The position numbers and the translations under genes were made by a program. Of a stretch of 64,000 nt of DNA, positions 44,301-54,396 are shown in pieces. Source of the stretch: Arcticibacter sp045629565 (GTDB taxonomy: Bacteria > Bacteroidota > Bacteroidia > Sphingobacteriales > Sphingobacteriaceae); NCBI RefSeq assembly GCF_045629565.1, contig NZ_JAZQRL010000091.1, positions 36,599 to 100,598 on the forward strand. The letters run 5' to 3'. Every line of letters begins with the position of its first letter. The stretch's first letter is position 1. The notes beneath the pieces are model-generated. The model saw only the letters and a list, made by a program, of their open reading frames with translations, was not told where the DNA came from and did not search any database.

Positions 44301-45464
44301 TGCACAGATTTCTCTAACAGCATGTCCGCTTATGGAATTAACCAAACTTTGCGGAAAGAACTTTTCGAAAGGAGCATAAGGCTTAGGGAAATAGCTGATA
44401 CCGCCGAAGTAGGTTCCTGCCCAAATTCCGCCTTCTTTATCTTTACACAAAGTATAAACGGCATTGTCAGCTAGCGAATATGGATTCGTATTACTCTTTT
44501 GTAGGTTGATAAAGTCGTTCTTGCCTGGATTGTAGATATAGATACCTGATTCGGTCGCTATCCAATACTCTCCATCCGCATTCTTGATGAAATCCCTGGC
44601 ATAAATCTCTGTCTTATCTTGGTTGTAAGTTAAAACATCCTGATATGTCTTCTTTTCAATATCAAAAAGCTTAACACCCTGGCTGGAAGTGCCTATTAGT
44701 ATGGTCTGATCACCTGTATAGTATATTTTTTTTATCCATTTGGAAGATGTATACTTTGATTGATTGAAGAGATCGAAATTCAGAAACGAATTGTTTTCTG
44801 GCAGGTATTTCTTAATATGACCATCGCCGGTAGATATCCATATATTATTATTTTCGATGCAGATAGATGTAATATTAAAGTTATCCCTCGCCTTGAAAGG
44901 TATCAGCTTTCTTGTTTTGATATTGTATTTTACAAGCGTTAAGCCTGAAAGGAACCACAGATTTCCCTGATCGTCCAGTTTTACATCACCAATATTATTA
45001 CCGGCAGTGATTCCCAAGAGTGTAAAATCTTCTGTTTTTTCATTATATCGATATAAGCCTTTTGTTGTTCCAATCCACAGCGTACCGTAAGCATCTTCAT
45101 AAATAGAACTTATGTAGTTGCTGCCTAGCGATTTCTTTTTTTTAGGATTGTGTCTGAACACTTTAAAGCTATATCCATCAAATCTGTTAAGGCCATCCCT
45201 CGTTCCGAACCACATAAATCCTTTCTTATCCTGAAGACTACAAAATACAATGTTATTAGAGAGCCCGTTTTCTACTTTAAAATGCTTAAAATAATACTGG
45301 GCATTAAGGTTTTGACTGCCTGCTATAAACAGGATAAGAAAGTAGGCTAGATATTTCAAGATTATAAATGGTTTATGCAAATATAAGTTTGAGAACCAAT
45401 AAAGAGCGTTGTAGAGTAAGATTGAGACTTTCTTTTTCAATTCTGTTACGATTTTACTAATCAT
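41316..45464 (-). CDS. Hybrid two-component system (HTCS) sensor/regulator
   Basis: 1382 residues in one chain. Residues ~30-55 are a membrane/signal segment. A periplasmic sensor of repeated two-component propeller blades spans ~60-720 (motifs such as MWFGTRDGLNRFD, LWIGTTKGLYRYN) and ends in a Y_Y_Y domain (~730-790). A membrane span lies at ~811-828, then a coiled linker, HisKA with His878 (NVTHEIRTPL) and HATPase (~980-1090). The receiver has Asp1171 (ISDVRMPVMDG), and an AraC-type DNA-binding domain (~1275-1370) closes the chain. It senses an oligosaccharide in the periplasm and activates its own PUL, here the divergent SusCD set starting 81 bp away. Confidence 0.95.
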   Translation of the reverse strand: MISKIVTELKKKVSILLYNALYWFSNLYLHKPFIILKYLAYFLILFIAGSQNLNAQYYFKHFKVENGLSNNIVFCSLQDKKGFMWFGTRDGLNRFDGYSFKVFRHNPKKKKSLGSNYISSIYEDAYGTLWIGTTKGLYRYNEKTEDFTLLGITAGNNIGDVKLDDQGNLWFLSGLTLVKYNIKTRKLIPFKARDNFNITSICIENNNIWISTGDGHIKKYLPENNSFLNFDLFNQSKYTSSKWIKKIYYTGDQTILIGTSSQGVKLFDIEKKTYQDVLTYNQDKTEIYARDFIKNADGEYWIATESGIYIYNPGKNDFINLQKSNTNPYSLADNAVYTLCKDKEGGIWAGTYFGGISYFPKPYAPFEKFFPQSLVNSISGHAVREICADKNENLWIGTEDAGLNKLDKRTGKFIHIKPTGTAKGLAYSNIHGLLANDNELWIGTFERGLDVLNIHTGNVIKHYSLNNGTSSSRSNFIISLYKTSAGEIFAGTGLGLYRYDSLKDNFTVVPDIATNDFIYSVFEDHTGTIWAGTLENGVFYFRPKTKESGNYRYHATDSNSISSNAINSIFEDSNHDLWFATEGGGLCKFHRKTNTFKRYSTKDGFPSNIMFRILEDKTKKLWISTSRGLTFFDPKLETVKVFTKADGLLTDQFNYNSAYKDTNGRMYFGSVDGMISFDPNNFSRNRFTPPIYITGFQIYDRELTINQENSPLKESITSTNYIHLDYNQATFSIDFAALSYTAPEVNEYAYKMEGLDDEWSYLKTNRKIYFTNLPPGIYTFLVKGANNSGVWNDEPARLTIEISPPYWASNWAYIIYFMLALAATYYCVRDYHKRQEQKNKRKIQLLEIEKEREIEHLEAEKEREIYHAKIEFFTNVTHEIRTPLTLILAPLENIIKNEKSPLEIKDSLKIMEKNTHHLLDLTNQLLDFRKAESKGFSLSFIRVNISKLLHETFLRFKLAADSKGLTYIIELPEKDVLAYVDVAAVTKILSNLFSNAIKYSEKNVYIELAPHDAEEENFVIRIKNDGVYIPEEIRDRIFEPFYRMEVSENELGTGIGLPIARSLTELHKGSLCVTSISYLNVFILTLPARHEKEFQLHHEKDQTEEIHPVESKENEVPSTLKPTVLLVEDNKDILEYLSRELSPFYAVSTAPNGREAINIIENTMVQLIISDVRMPVMDGFELCEYIKSNIEFSHIPLILLTSKNTLSSKIKGLELGADSYIEKPFSPEHLHVQISNLLSNRNKIKEYFARTPLLNMKSIGCSKTDQLFLEKLNEVIQQNMADTDLDIEFLASEMNMSRPTLYRKIKAISSLTPNEMIKIARLKKGAELLALGEYKIFEVCDIVGFSSQSYFAKNFQKQFGMTPREYFDSNKKTNSADEYHYD

Positions 45465-45545
45465 AACAGGTCAAAATAGTTTCCTTTGAACTACCAATTA
45501 TACGGACCTGACGACCAACATTTAAACTTAAATAAACCTTAAATT

Positions 45546-48500
45546 ATGAGACCAATTTTACGCAAAGTAGAGGGTGCCTGCCACTACGAGCATACATCTC
45601 TCGAGGATAATCAAAAAGTCAAAGAGACAGATTTCCCACTGTTCTTATTATTTTTTTTCTTGTTTATGGCTGCTGCAATCTTTGTTCAAGCACAGACAAC
45701 CATCAAGGGAAAGGTTTCAGATGAAAAAGGTGAAGCTCTTCCCGGAGTAACAGTAAAAGTGAAAAACAGTACTATAGGCACTTTTACTGATCTTCAAGGT
45801 AATTATAGCATCTCCATTCCAGAACCCAATGCTCCTCTTGTTTTTAGTTTTATTGGATATACCCAGCAGGAGGTCGCGGTAAGAAACCAGCAGATTATTG
45901 ACGTAACGATGAAGGCTCAAGCTGGAAGTTTGGAGGAGATCGTCGTTGTGGGTTATGCCACACAACGGAAAGGAAGCGTTGCAGCAGCGGTGAGCACAGT
46001 AAGAGCTGATGATCTGGCAAGAACAACCTCAACTACGGTAAGCGGGGCTCTGGTAGGTAAAACTTCGGGAATTTCATTCAGGCAGAAATCCGGTCAGCCA
46101 GGCAACGCTACCGCCATACAGATAAGAAATCTAGGCACTCCTTTGTATGTCATTGATGGTGTAATGAAGGACGAGGGCCAGTTCAATAATCTGGATGTAA
46201 ATGATATTGAAAGCATTTCGGTGCTTAAAGACGGTTCCGCGGCAATTTATGGTGTCAAAGCGGCAAACGGAGTTATATTGGTTAGCACAAAAAAAGGGGG
46301 AATTAACCAGAAACCAGCCGTGACAGTTAATACCTATTACGGCGAGCAAGAGTGGTTCAGGTATCCTCAGTTGCTCACTGCATATGAATGGCACTATGCT
46401 AATTTGATGAAAGATGTTAATAACGGATCGTACACCGGAAATGTAGAGGCAGATAGAGCGATGTTGGAAAAATGGAGAACTGGAGTCTATAATTCTGAAA
46501 CTGGAGAGGATTACAGGGGGTATGACTGGAAAGATAACTTTGTTAGCAACTCGGCGCCGCAAAAGTATATCAATGCGAACGTTTCGGGAGGTTCAGGAAA
46601 GTCGAGCTATTATATCTCATTAGGTCACATCGATCAGGACGCTGTATTTGCAGACTACAACTTCAACAGAACGAACGTTCAAACCAATTTTGAGACGAGT
46701 TTAACAGACCGATTTAAAGTTGGTGTTCAGGTTAATGGACGGATAGAATCAAGAGATAATCCAGGAATGCCCGGCGGTGATGATTATGAAGCTGCAAGAG
46801 CCGCCGTCTTTCTTCTTCCACCCATTTACAGACCATATGCTAATGATAATCCTTTGTATTTGAATGCAATACCGAACCGACTGGGTGCTAACTTAGCCGC
46901 AATGACAAACGAAAATGCAGGTCACTTTCAAAGCGATTGGCGGGTCTTGCAGTCAAACTGGAATGCAGAATATAAAACAGTCGTAAAGGGATTGACTTTA
47001 AGAGGATTATATTCATACTATTACGCCAACAGAACTACAGACAACTTTGAGAAAGGTTGGCAAGAATACACGTATGACAGGATCGCAGATAGCTATAAAG
47101 TAGCTTACGATAAAACCGCAGCCGGTAATACCTATTTAGTAAAAGGACGTGAAAATATCCAGGAACATACGGGCCAGCTTACATTAAATTTTGACAATAC
47201 ATTTAACCATTTGCATCATATTACGGGTGTTGCTGGCTTCGAATTCTATGAAAGAGGCGGCAATTCTCTAAGCGTACAGCAGAATCCGGTAGATAACAAT
47301 TTTATAGATCTTATTGCTACTAATCCCCAGAATACAGTTTCAAATACTAGGTACACCCATTCCACAGCAAGTTTCGTTCTAAGGGCGGGGTATGATTATA
47401 AGCAAAAGTATATTTTAGAATTTGCCGGTAGATACGATGGTTCATGGAAGTTTCCCAAGAATAAACGCTGGGGATTGTTTCCATCTGTGCAAACCGCTTG
47501 GAGACTATCTGAAGAAAGTTTCTTTAAAAACTCTTCCATCTCAAACTGGTTTACAAGTGCTAAACTCCGCGCTTCCTATGGAGAAATGGGAGATGACAAT
47601 CTGGGCTTCTATCCCGATTTCGCTTATTTGCCAGGCTACAACTACAATGCAGGAGGCTATTACATGACACCTTTCCCAAGTAGCACCACAGAGGGGAGAA
47701 GAATTTCAGGCATTCAATATAAAGGATTACCTATTACCGACATTTCATGGATGACATCTTCGATGCTGAATGCCGGAATTGACTTGGGCTTTTTAAATAA
47801 TCGCCTTAACGCGGAATTTGATTTGTTTAAGAGAAAGCGTTCCGGAATCCCAATTATTCCGAATGATATTAGATTCCCGTTAGAAACAGGCTTGGGCGCT
47901 CTGCCTCAAAACTTAGATGCAGACCAAACAATAGGGTTTGATGCTTTTATCAGGTGGAATGATAAAATCGATCATTTCGGATATCATATTGGTGTAAATG
48001 TAACGCTCGCCCGTCAGAAGTTTGGTGCCAGGTATGGTGAACTTTTCTTCAATTCATGGGACCAGTATCGCTGGTCTCAGAAAGATCGTTGGTCTAATGT
48101 ATCCGGAGATACACAAACCTGGATGTGGGAAGTGATAGGCCAGTTCCAAACTCAGGAAGAAATTGATAATTACCCCGTAAATATAGATGGTGCAAATAAC
48201 GCGAACCTTCGCCCGGGCGACTTGATCTTCAAGGACATCAACGGGGACGGCATCATGGATCAGCATGATGAAAGGCCCTTAGGCTATGCCGGTGCAGACT
48301 TTCCTGGGAATTCTTCGCTTGGCAATAGAACTCCTCTGATGACTATGGGTTTTAATGTGGGACTTACTTGGAAAGGGATAGATATTGCTGCAGATTTTGC
48401 AGGAGGGTTTATGAACACCTTTGTCGGAGATTGGCAAACAAAATGGGGGGTTGACAGAACAACAAATGGCTATTATTATAACAGCATGGACGTTTGGCGG

Positions 48501-48827
48501 CATGAAGATATTTTAGATCCCAAAAGTCCCTGGATACCGGGCGAATTCCCTTCTATAGGTACGGTATCTGCCCGCTGGTGGAATAACTTTTATACCACCA
48601 ATGTGAACTACCTGCGCTTGCGAAACTTAGTTTTTGGCTATACGCTACCATTGAAATGGACCCAGAGAGCAGCAGTCTCGAAATTCAGGCTGTATTTCCA
48701 AGGTTCTAATCTCGCCTCATGGGATAACCTGAAACGACAGGGATTTGACCCTGAAATTTCTACTGTGAACGGTCAAGACTATCCACAGCATAAGATTTTA
48801 ACTTTTGGATTAGCAGCAACTTTTTAA
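45546..48827 (+). CDS. SusC-like TonB-dependent transporter of the HTCS PUL
   Basis: 1093 residues. The start is at 45546 but ~30 charged residues precede the hydrophobic FLLFFFLFMAAAIFVQA leader (~32-50), as seen in some SusC proteins. Carboxypeptidase-regulatory-like domain ~52-125 (TIKGKVSDEKGEALPGVTVKVKN), TonB-box region near LEEIVVVGYATQRKGSV, plug ~150-245 with LYVIDGVMKDEG, then the barrel. Near the C-terminal third is a DINGDGIMDQHDERP loop. First gene of a six-gene operon controlled by the adjacent HTCS. Confidence 0.96.
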   Translation: MRPILRKVEGACHYEHTSLEDNQKVKETDFPLFLLFFFLFMAAAIFVQAQTTIKGKVSDEKGEALPGVTVKVKNSTIGTFTDLQGNYSISIPEPNAPLVFSFIGYTQQEVAVRNQQIIDVTMKAQAGSLEEIVVVGYATQRKGSVAAAVSTVRADDLARTTSTTVSGALVGKTSGISFRQKSGQPGNATAIQIRNLGTPLYVIDGVMKDEGQFNNLDVNDIESISVLKDGSAAIYGVKAANGVILVSTKKGGINQKPAVTVNTYYGEQEWFRYPQLLTAYEWHYANLMKDVNNGSYTGNVEADRAMLEKWRTGVYNSETGEDYRGYDWKDNFVSNSAPQKYINANVSGGSGKSSYYISLGHIDQDAVFADYNFNRTNVQTNFETSLTDRFKVGVQVNGRIESRDNPGMPGGDDYEAARAAVFLLPPIYRPYANDNPLYLNAIPNRLGANLAAMTNENAGHFQSDWRVLQSNWNAEYKTVVKGLTLRGLYSYYYANRTTDNFEKGWQEYTYDRIADSYKVAYDKTAAGNTYLVKGRENIQEHTGQLTLNFDNTFNHLHHITGVAGFEFYERGGNSLSVQQNPVDNNFIDLIATNPQNTVSNTRYTHSTASFVLRAGYDYKQKYILEFAGRYDGSWKFPKNKRWGLFPSVQTAWRLSEESFFKNSSISNWFTSAKLRASYGEMGDDNLGFYPDFAYLPGYNYNAGGYYMTPFPSSTTEGRRISGIQYKGLPITDISWMTSSMLNAGIDLGFLNNRLNAEFDLFKRKRSGIPIIPNDIRFPLETGLGALPQNLDADQTIGFDAFIRWNDKIDHFGYHIGVNVTLARQKFGARYGELFFNSWDQYRWSQKDRWSNVSGDTQTWMWEVIGQFQTQEEIDNYPVNIDGANNANLRPGDLIFKDINGDGIMDQHDERPLGYAGADFPGNSSLGNRTPLMTMGFNVGLTWKGIDIAADFAGGFMNTFVGDWQTKWGVDRTTNGYYYNSMDVWRHEDILDPKSPWIPGEFPSIGTVSARWWNNFYTTNVNYLRLRNLVFGYTLPLKWTQRAAVSKFRLYFQGSNLASWDNLKRQGFDPEISTVNGQDYPQHKILTFGLAATF

Positions 48828-48886
48828 ATCAGTAATCCTATCGGATTTTAACAAGAGAGATTCTCTTTTGAAAGGCACAATTTATT

Positions 48887-50824
48887 ATGAAAATGAAAAC
48901 TTTAAATATTTACGAATGCATGCTACTGGTTTTAACATCCTTGGGATTAGGAGCCTGCAGCGACAATTTTTTAGACCAGGAACCTAGCAATCTGATATCT
49001 ACAACCCAGGCCTATTCATCGCTGGAAGGTGTCAACGGCATCGCCGCGAACTTGTATGCAAGGATCCGGTATGAGCAAGATTTTGCCAGAGACAATGAAT
49101 CATATGACATCTCAAGGATCGATGAACTGTATAACAATAGCGCTTACAGCTTCGGGCAAGACCCCCTGGGAAATGGTTACAGGCAGTACTATGATTATGG
49201 CCTAATTCGCGAAATAAATCTTCATCTGCAAGGCCTTAACAATGTCGGTAATGCGATAACCCCGGTGCAACAAAAATATTTCATAGCAGAAGCACGGTTT
49301 ATCAGAGCAATGGTGTATTTCCAGATGGTATCGAGAATGGGAGGAATACCCATTATAACAGAAGCCTATGATTATACGAATCAGCCAGCAGTATATGCCA
49401 AAGCCAGAGATAAAGAAAGCGATGTCTATGACTTCATCGCTAAAGAGGTTGATGAAATATCAGACGATCTGAATCTCTCAGTAAATGGAAATTACAGTAA
49501 AAACAGGGCAACAAAAGGTGCCGCCCTTGCACTTAAATGCCGTGCAATGTTGTATGCTGGTTCCCTTGCACGGAATGAAGCAAAAAGTCGTTCCAAAAAC
49601 GTTTTCCTTCAAAGTGGAGCTGTTGGTATTCCAGCTAGTATGGCAAACGGATATTTTCAGAAATGTCTGGATGCATTTGAGGAAATCAAAGCGATGGGCT
49701 ATACATTATACCAGGCTGACAATAATCTTTCGGAGAATTTCTCCAATGCTTTCCAAAGAAAGGGTAATGAAAATAAGGAATTGATCTTTATTAGAGATTA
49801 CGATGGTGTAACTGTTTTGAATACGTTTACCCAAAGAGCTATTCCTCGTTCACAACGCACAGTAAATAACTCAGGTTCTCAGGTGAATCCCACCTTAAAC
49901 CTGGCTGAATCTTTCGAGGTGGTTGCAACGCGTCTAAACAGCCCTTTTAGAACCAATGCATTGGCAGAGGTGGTCGAAGAAATGGAGACTCAAAGCTCGA
50001 GGCTTTCTTACGTGGTTTACGACCGTCCCAATGATATTTTTAATGGTAGAGATCCACGTCTGGCCGGTACAATTTTAACCCCGGGCTCTCAGTTTCGTGG
50101 CAAAGACGTACAGCTTCAGGCAGGATTAGCTGTCTGGAATGGTACTGGTTACGATTTCAAAGCTGTCGACGTGATAGAAAATGTAGGTGCTCCAGTAGGT
50201 TTATTCAATGGAATACCCATGACGGGAATAGACGGCCCACATTTCAGGAGCTTCTATACCTCACATTCGGGGTTTTTATTAAGAAAGTTTGTAGATGTAG
50301 ACCCTGGTTCTGAATCTGTCGGAAAGAGCGATGTGCCCTATGTGATATTCAGGTACGGAGAAATGCTTTTAAACGCCGCAGAAGCAGCCTTTGAACTTGG
50401 ACTTATGCCTCAAGCCCTGGCTTACATCAATCAGCTCAGAGAAAGGGCTGGCGGTAATACATTTAAGATCACGGAGGGGGAATTAACATTCGAAAGAATC
50501 ATGAATGAGAGAAGAGTGGAGCTGGCCTGTGAAGACCATCGTTTTTATGATGTTAAACGGTGGAGAACAGCAGATGAGATTTGGAACGGAAGCCAGACCA
50601 ATCCTTCGGCGGTATTGTACGCCCTGTGGCCTTACAGGATTTACCGCCCGGGGCATGAAACTGACGGTAAATGGCTTTTCAGACGTCTTAGGTTACGGGG
50701 AACTCACATCGTAAATGGAGCTGGAAGACAGCCGTTGAAGTTTAACCTCGGAGTTTATTATTCAGACATTCCAGGAAACGCTCTCGGTAATAATCCTTTA
50801 CTCGAAAAAAACCCTAACCATTAA
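48887..50824 (+). CDS. SusD-like lipoprotein of the HTCS PUL
   Basis: 645 residues, SusD/RagB family. Leader ends in LGAC (Cys24), so lipid-anchored. Typical features include FIRAMVYFQMVSRMGGIPII near 145, VIFRYGEMLLNAAEAAFELG and NERRVELACEDHRFYDVKRWR in the C-terminal half. It follows the SusC gene by 59 bp, and DUF3823 follows by 34 bp. Confidence 0.95.
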   Translation: MKMKTLNIYECMLLVLTSLGLGACSDNFLDQEPSNLISTTQAYSSLEGVNGIAANLYARIRYEQDFARDNESYDISRIDELYNNSAYSFGQDPLGNGYRQYYDYGLIREINLHLQGLNNVGNAITPVQQKYFIAEARFIRAMVYFQMVSRMGGIPIITEAYDYTNQPAVYAKARDKESDVYDFIAKEVDEISDDLNLSVNGNYSKNRATKGAALALKCRAMLYAGSLARNEAKSRSKNVFLQSGAVGIPASMANGYFQKCLDAFEEIKAMGYTLYQADNNLSENFSNAFQRKGNENKELIFIRDYDGVTVLNTFTQRAIPRSQRTVNNSGSQVNPTLNLAESFEVVATRLNSPFRTNALAEVVEEMETQSSRLSYVVYDRPNDIFNGRDPRLAGTILTPGSQFRGKDVQLQAGLAVWNGTGYDFKAVDVIENVGAPVGLFNGIPMTGIDGPHFRSFYTSHSGFLLRKFVDVDPGSESVGKSDVPYVIFRYGEMLLNAAEAAFELGLMPQALAYINQLRERAGGNTFKITEGELTFERIMNERRVELACEDHRFYDVKRWRTADEIWNGSQTNPSAVLYALWPYRIYRPGHETDGKWLFRRLRLRGTHIVNGAGRQPLKFNLGVYYSDIPGNALGNNPLLEKNPNH

Positions 50825-50858
50825 GTTCCGATATCCAAAGGATGAAAAAGATAAATTT

Positions 50859-52100
50859 ATGAAAAAGACACTATATACATTGACGCTTTTTATCGTTGTT
50901 TTCTGCGCTTCCTGCGAATACGATAATTATGACCCACCCCAAATAGAATTTTCAGGTAGATTGACCTATGCGGGCAAAACACTTCAATTCGACGGCGCAG
51001 ATGGAAGTTTGTCGAAGATAGTAGAGCTTTACCAAACCGGATTCGACAAAGCAGGTGGTGCCATTCCTGCAGTGGTATCGGCAAATGGGACTTTTAAACA
51101 ACTCGTTTTTCCGGGAGATTACCAGGTTGTCATGAGGAACACACCTTACCCCTTTACTTTCGATAGTTGGGCAACCAAGCCTAACGGAGGGTATGATTCT
51201 CTCAGGGTTAGTATAACAGACAGCTATAACCTTGATATACCAGTCACTCCATATTTTGATATAAGTGATGTCAAATGGGAGACGTTAGGGACAAACCTGA
51301 ATGTAACTTTCAAAATAAATCAGATACAACCAGGTGCTAGGGTAACAAAAGCCCGTGTATTTGTGAATACAGCTGCTATCGTGAATAGCAGTGCGAGGTC
51401 AAGTGCGGAAACAACTGTTACCGATATTTCAAATCCGGTAACGGTGCGAGTTAGCATACCAGATTACAGGTCAAAATATGCCAATAACTTTCGCGAATAT
51501 GCTTTTATAAGAGTGGCACTCGAAACAGACAAATCCCCTACATACTTTCTCTGGTCGGAGGTATACAACGTCAAAGGTCTTCCTGTTGAATTTAATGACG
51601 TAACAGCAGACTATTTGACTAATTACAAACAGGAGTTCGAGCATACTCCATTAATTGATGGTCGAAGAGCAACCGTGATAGGCTGGAGCTTCGACTCATC
51701 GATGCAAGCAACAATGTATGACGGCTGGAGCGACCGCAGGTTTATGGGAGCCGAAAACTGGGGTGGACCGAATCTCCTTGCAGGATCGGTATGGCAAAGT
51801 CCAACATTGCCTGCAGGTAAGTATGTATTCGTGGCGCGGCGTGGCTGGAATTCAGGTGATCTGGGAGGACGTACCGACAGAGCTTACCTTGTGGTCTCCA
51901 AAGGAGAGACACTACAACTTGAAGGCTCCGGTCTTTTAGGTAAAGCCGATTGCGGCTTACCTGCAAACAGCCAGTCTATGTCTATAAATTTTGAATTAAA
52001 TGAACAAACCAGAGTGAGCATGGGCTATAGTGTAAACTTTAAGGCGAGAGAAACCAACGCGGTATCCTTTACAAGTTTCTCGATTCTTAAGGTAGATTAA
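50859..52100 (+). CDS. DUF3823 surface lipoprotein
   Basis: 413 residues with a lipoprotein leader (CASC, Cys20). The region ~25-240 fits DUF3823: a beta-sandwich after IEFSGRLTYAGKTLQF and a later FDISDVKWETLG segment. A second beta-rich domain ~240-410 has the Trp/Gly-rich look of a carbohydrate-binding module (ENWGGPNLLAGSVWQSP). DUF3823 proteins accompany SusCD in many Bacteroidota loci and are presumed surface glycan-binding proteins. No enzymatic motif is seen. Confidence 0.75.
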   Translation: MKKTLYTLTLFIVVFCASCEYDNYDPPQIEFSGRLTYAGKTLQFDGADGSLSKIVELYQTGFDKAGGAIPAVVSANGTFKQLVFPGDYQVVMRNTPYPFTFDSWATKPNGGYDSLRVSITDSYNLDIPVTPYFDISDVKWETLGTNLNVTFKINQIQPGARVTKARVFVNTAAIVNSSARSSAETTVTDISNPVTVRVSIPDYRSKYANNFREYAFIRVALETDKSPTYFLWSEVYNVKGLPVEFNDVTADYLTNYKQEFEHTPLIDGRRATVIGWSFDSSMQATMYDGWSDRRFMGAENWGGPNLLAGSVWQSPTLPAGKYVFVARRGWNSGDLGGRTDRAYLVVSKGETLQLEGSGLLGKADCGLPANSQSMSINFELNEQTRVSMGYSVNFKARETNAVSFTSFSILKVD

Positions 52101-52146
52101 ACTATGTGACCTGCTCTTTTCCGGTTGATGATCAAACATTATTTAA

Positions 52147-54396
52147 ATGATTTTATCTAAATATTTAACTGCTGTGCTCATTATTTTTTGCTGCAGTAAA
52201 GTAATCTCGCAGCAGTTATCTTATAAGGAGGCGCGATTAGTTGTGGTAGGAATTGGAACTCAAAACAAAGGAATAGCGTTTATCTACAATGGCAATACTT
52301 ATACCGGTCCGACAAAACACCCGGTTACTTTGATTAAGGATTCCGTTCATCTGAACAGCTATTATTCCACAGTGAAGCAGGAGGGTAAACTAATCATTTG
52401 TAAGGCGACTATCAAAACGGAAGCAGGCTCGGTATTTGACGTTACGGATAAGTACAGCAGTGATAGTCTGGGTTTCCGGCTGGACAGAGAAATTAAGGTG
52501 GCCAAGGATAATCCTGCCGATTTGTGGTTCAACTCTTTTTTTACATTAAGGACTGCTGTTAAATCCGAACTGGATGATTTTGAGTTTTTCGCGCCCGGGA
52601 TATGGTATAAAGACAATAATTATCTGTCTTCGAATGCATTGGCCAGTGATTACAGTCACCATTACTTTTACTTTAGGGAAGACCGGCTGCCCTTGCCTGT
52701 TGTCATGCGCAGGAATAAAGTATCTGGAGCAACGGTCACCTTAATTCATTCTAATGCCTTTCCCAGAACGTTCAATAAAGATTTTGGGCTCAGTCGAATT
52801 GTAGATGAGCGAATGCAGTTCGGTGCCCTTGGCTTTAGCCAGTTAAACGAGAAGAATGCTATCACGTTCATGTTTCCGGGATCAGAGGGAGAGAAGACTT
52901 ATATTTCTGCGAGAAGAATCCATGGCAGAGAGAACAAGCAATGGGCTTTGCGCAGTCATCCGGTGAAGAAAGTTGTATCCCACCGTTACCAATTAATAGT
53001 TAGGTTTTCTAATTCTAAAACTTATCCACAGGCTGTAAGTGAGGCCTGGAGAACAGCTTATAAAGCCTATGATCCTATCATTCACAAAGAGAACATGCAG
53101 CATGTCTATCAGGAAGAGATAAAGCTTCTGAACGACTATTGGAGAAATATCAATGGTGCGCCTGGATGGCCATTCTCTATTTATATCCCGAATGGAAATG
53201 TACGAGCATACAATTACCAGATGGGCTTTATTGGTTTTCAATTACCCAATGCCTATTACCTGTTGCGGAGTGGTTTGGAAAACGGGAATGCTGAGATGAT
53301 TAAGAAGGCTTCTCTTGTAGTGGATTTTTGGGTGAATAATTCCTTAACGGCCCAGGGTTTACCCAAACCCTGGGTAACTCCAAATATAGACCAACCCGCA
53401 GAGTGGCGTAAATACCCATCGTATATGAGAATTTCAGGAGACGGGATGGAAGGGGCTTTAAATGCCTGGAGCATCATGAAAAAACATGGTATAGATAAAC
53501 CTGAGTGGCTAGAATATTGCGAAAATTTCGGCGAATGGTTGGTTAAGAATCAGAACCCTGATGGCAGCTTTTACCTTGCGTACGACTGGTGGGACAAAGC
53601 GAAAATATCGAACGATAATAAGCATACTTCCACTAATGTTATTCGATACCTCCTGGCGCTTTATAAAGTTACCAGGAAAACCCAATACTTGAATGCAGCA
53701 TTAAAAGCAGGAGACTTTAGCTATGATTTCATCCATGACGACTATTTGTATGTAGCGGGCGTAATCGATAACCCTCGGGTGAAAGATCGTGAGTCCGGCC
53801 AGCAGGCACTTTATGCTTTTCTCTCGCTTTATGATGTTACTGCGGATCAAAAATGGCTTAATGCGGCTACGCAGGCGGCATATTATACAGAAACCTTCAT
53901 TTACGCTTACAATGTGCCTATGGCTGAAGGAGACAGCTTGACAGATTTTCCATCGCAAAAATCCACTACCGGACAAACGCTTATTGCAACCGGGCATTCC
54001 GGTGTAGATAACGGTATCTCCTTCTCCTCTTTTCAGTATTACAGGCTATACCTGCTCACAGGTGACAGGCATCTGCTGGATATATCCAAAATGCTCATGT
54101 ACAACACCCTTCAGACCATGGATTTAGATGGAAAGATGGGCTATAAATACGCGGCTCTCCAAACAGAGGCATTTTCGCTGGTAGGAGGGACAAGGGGGCA
54201 TAGCGTACGACAATGGCTTGCCTGGAATACCGCGGCCGTGCTGGATCCCTTATTACGTTTTAAAGATGCATTTAATGAATTTGATATCGAAAAGCTTGAA
54301 AAACTGCCTATAGAAGAAAGACTGAATATGAGCAGGGCTTACGCAAAATCTTTCGGCTTATCTCAGCAAACGGAGGCGGCAGATGGAAAGAATTAA
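52147..54396 (+). CDS. Secreted putative alpha/alpha-barrel hydrolase, family not assigned
   Basis: 749 residues. Signal peptide ~1-22. N-terminal ~30-320 is beta-rich. Residues ~330-720 show the repeating helix pairs of an (alpha/alpha)6 barrel (GFQLPNAYYLLRSGLENG, TNVIRYLLALYKVTRKTQYLNAALKAG, GVDNGISFSSFQYYRLYLLTG). Many such proteins are glycosidases, lyases or epimerases on uronic acids; I cannot place it in a named family or identify catalytic residues securely. Its 3' end overlaps the next gene by 14 bp, so translation is coupled. The gene sits between DUF3823 and GH2, and its position indicates an enzyme acting on the glycan of this PUL. Confidence 0.6.
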   Translation: MILSKYLTAVLIIFCCSKVISQQLSYKEARLVVVGIGTQNKGIAFIYNGNTYTGPTKHPVTLIKDSVHLNSYYSTVKQEGKLIICKATIKTEAGSVFDVTDKYSSDSLGFRLDREIKVAKDNPADLWFNSFFTLRTAVKSELDDFEFFAPGIWYKDNNYLSSNALASDYSHHYFYFREDRLPLPVVMRRNKVSGATVTLIHSNAFPRTFNKDFGLSRIVDERMQFGALGFSQLNEKNAITFMFPGSEGEKTYISARRIHGRENKQWALRSHPVKKVVSHRYQLIVRFSNSKTYPQAVSEAWRTAYKAYDPIIHKENMQHVYQEEIKLLNDYWRNINGAPGWPFSIYIPNGNVRAYNYQMGFIGFQLPNAYYLLRSGLENGNAEMIKKASLVVDFWVNNSLTAQGLPKPWVTPNIDQPAEWRKYPSYMRISGDGMEGALNAWSIMKKHGIDKPEWLEYCENFGEWLVKNQNPDGSFYLAYDWWDKAKISNDNKHTSTNVIRYLLALYKVTRKTQYLNAALKAGDFSYDFIHDDYLYVAGVIDNPRVKDRESGQQALYAFLSLYDVTADQKWLNAATQAAYYTETFIYAYNVPMAEGDSLTDFPSQKSTTGQTLIATGHSGVDNGISFSSFQYYRLYLLTGDRHLLDISKMLMYNTLQTMDLDGKMGYKYAALQTEAFSLVGGTRGHSVRQWLAWNTAAVLDPLLRFKDAFNEFDIEKLEKLPIEERLNMSRAYAKSFGLSQQTEAADGKN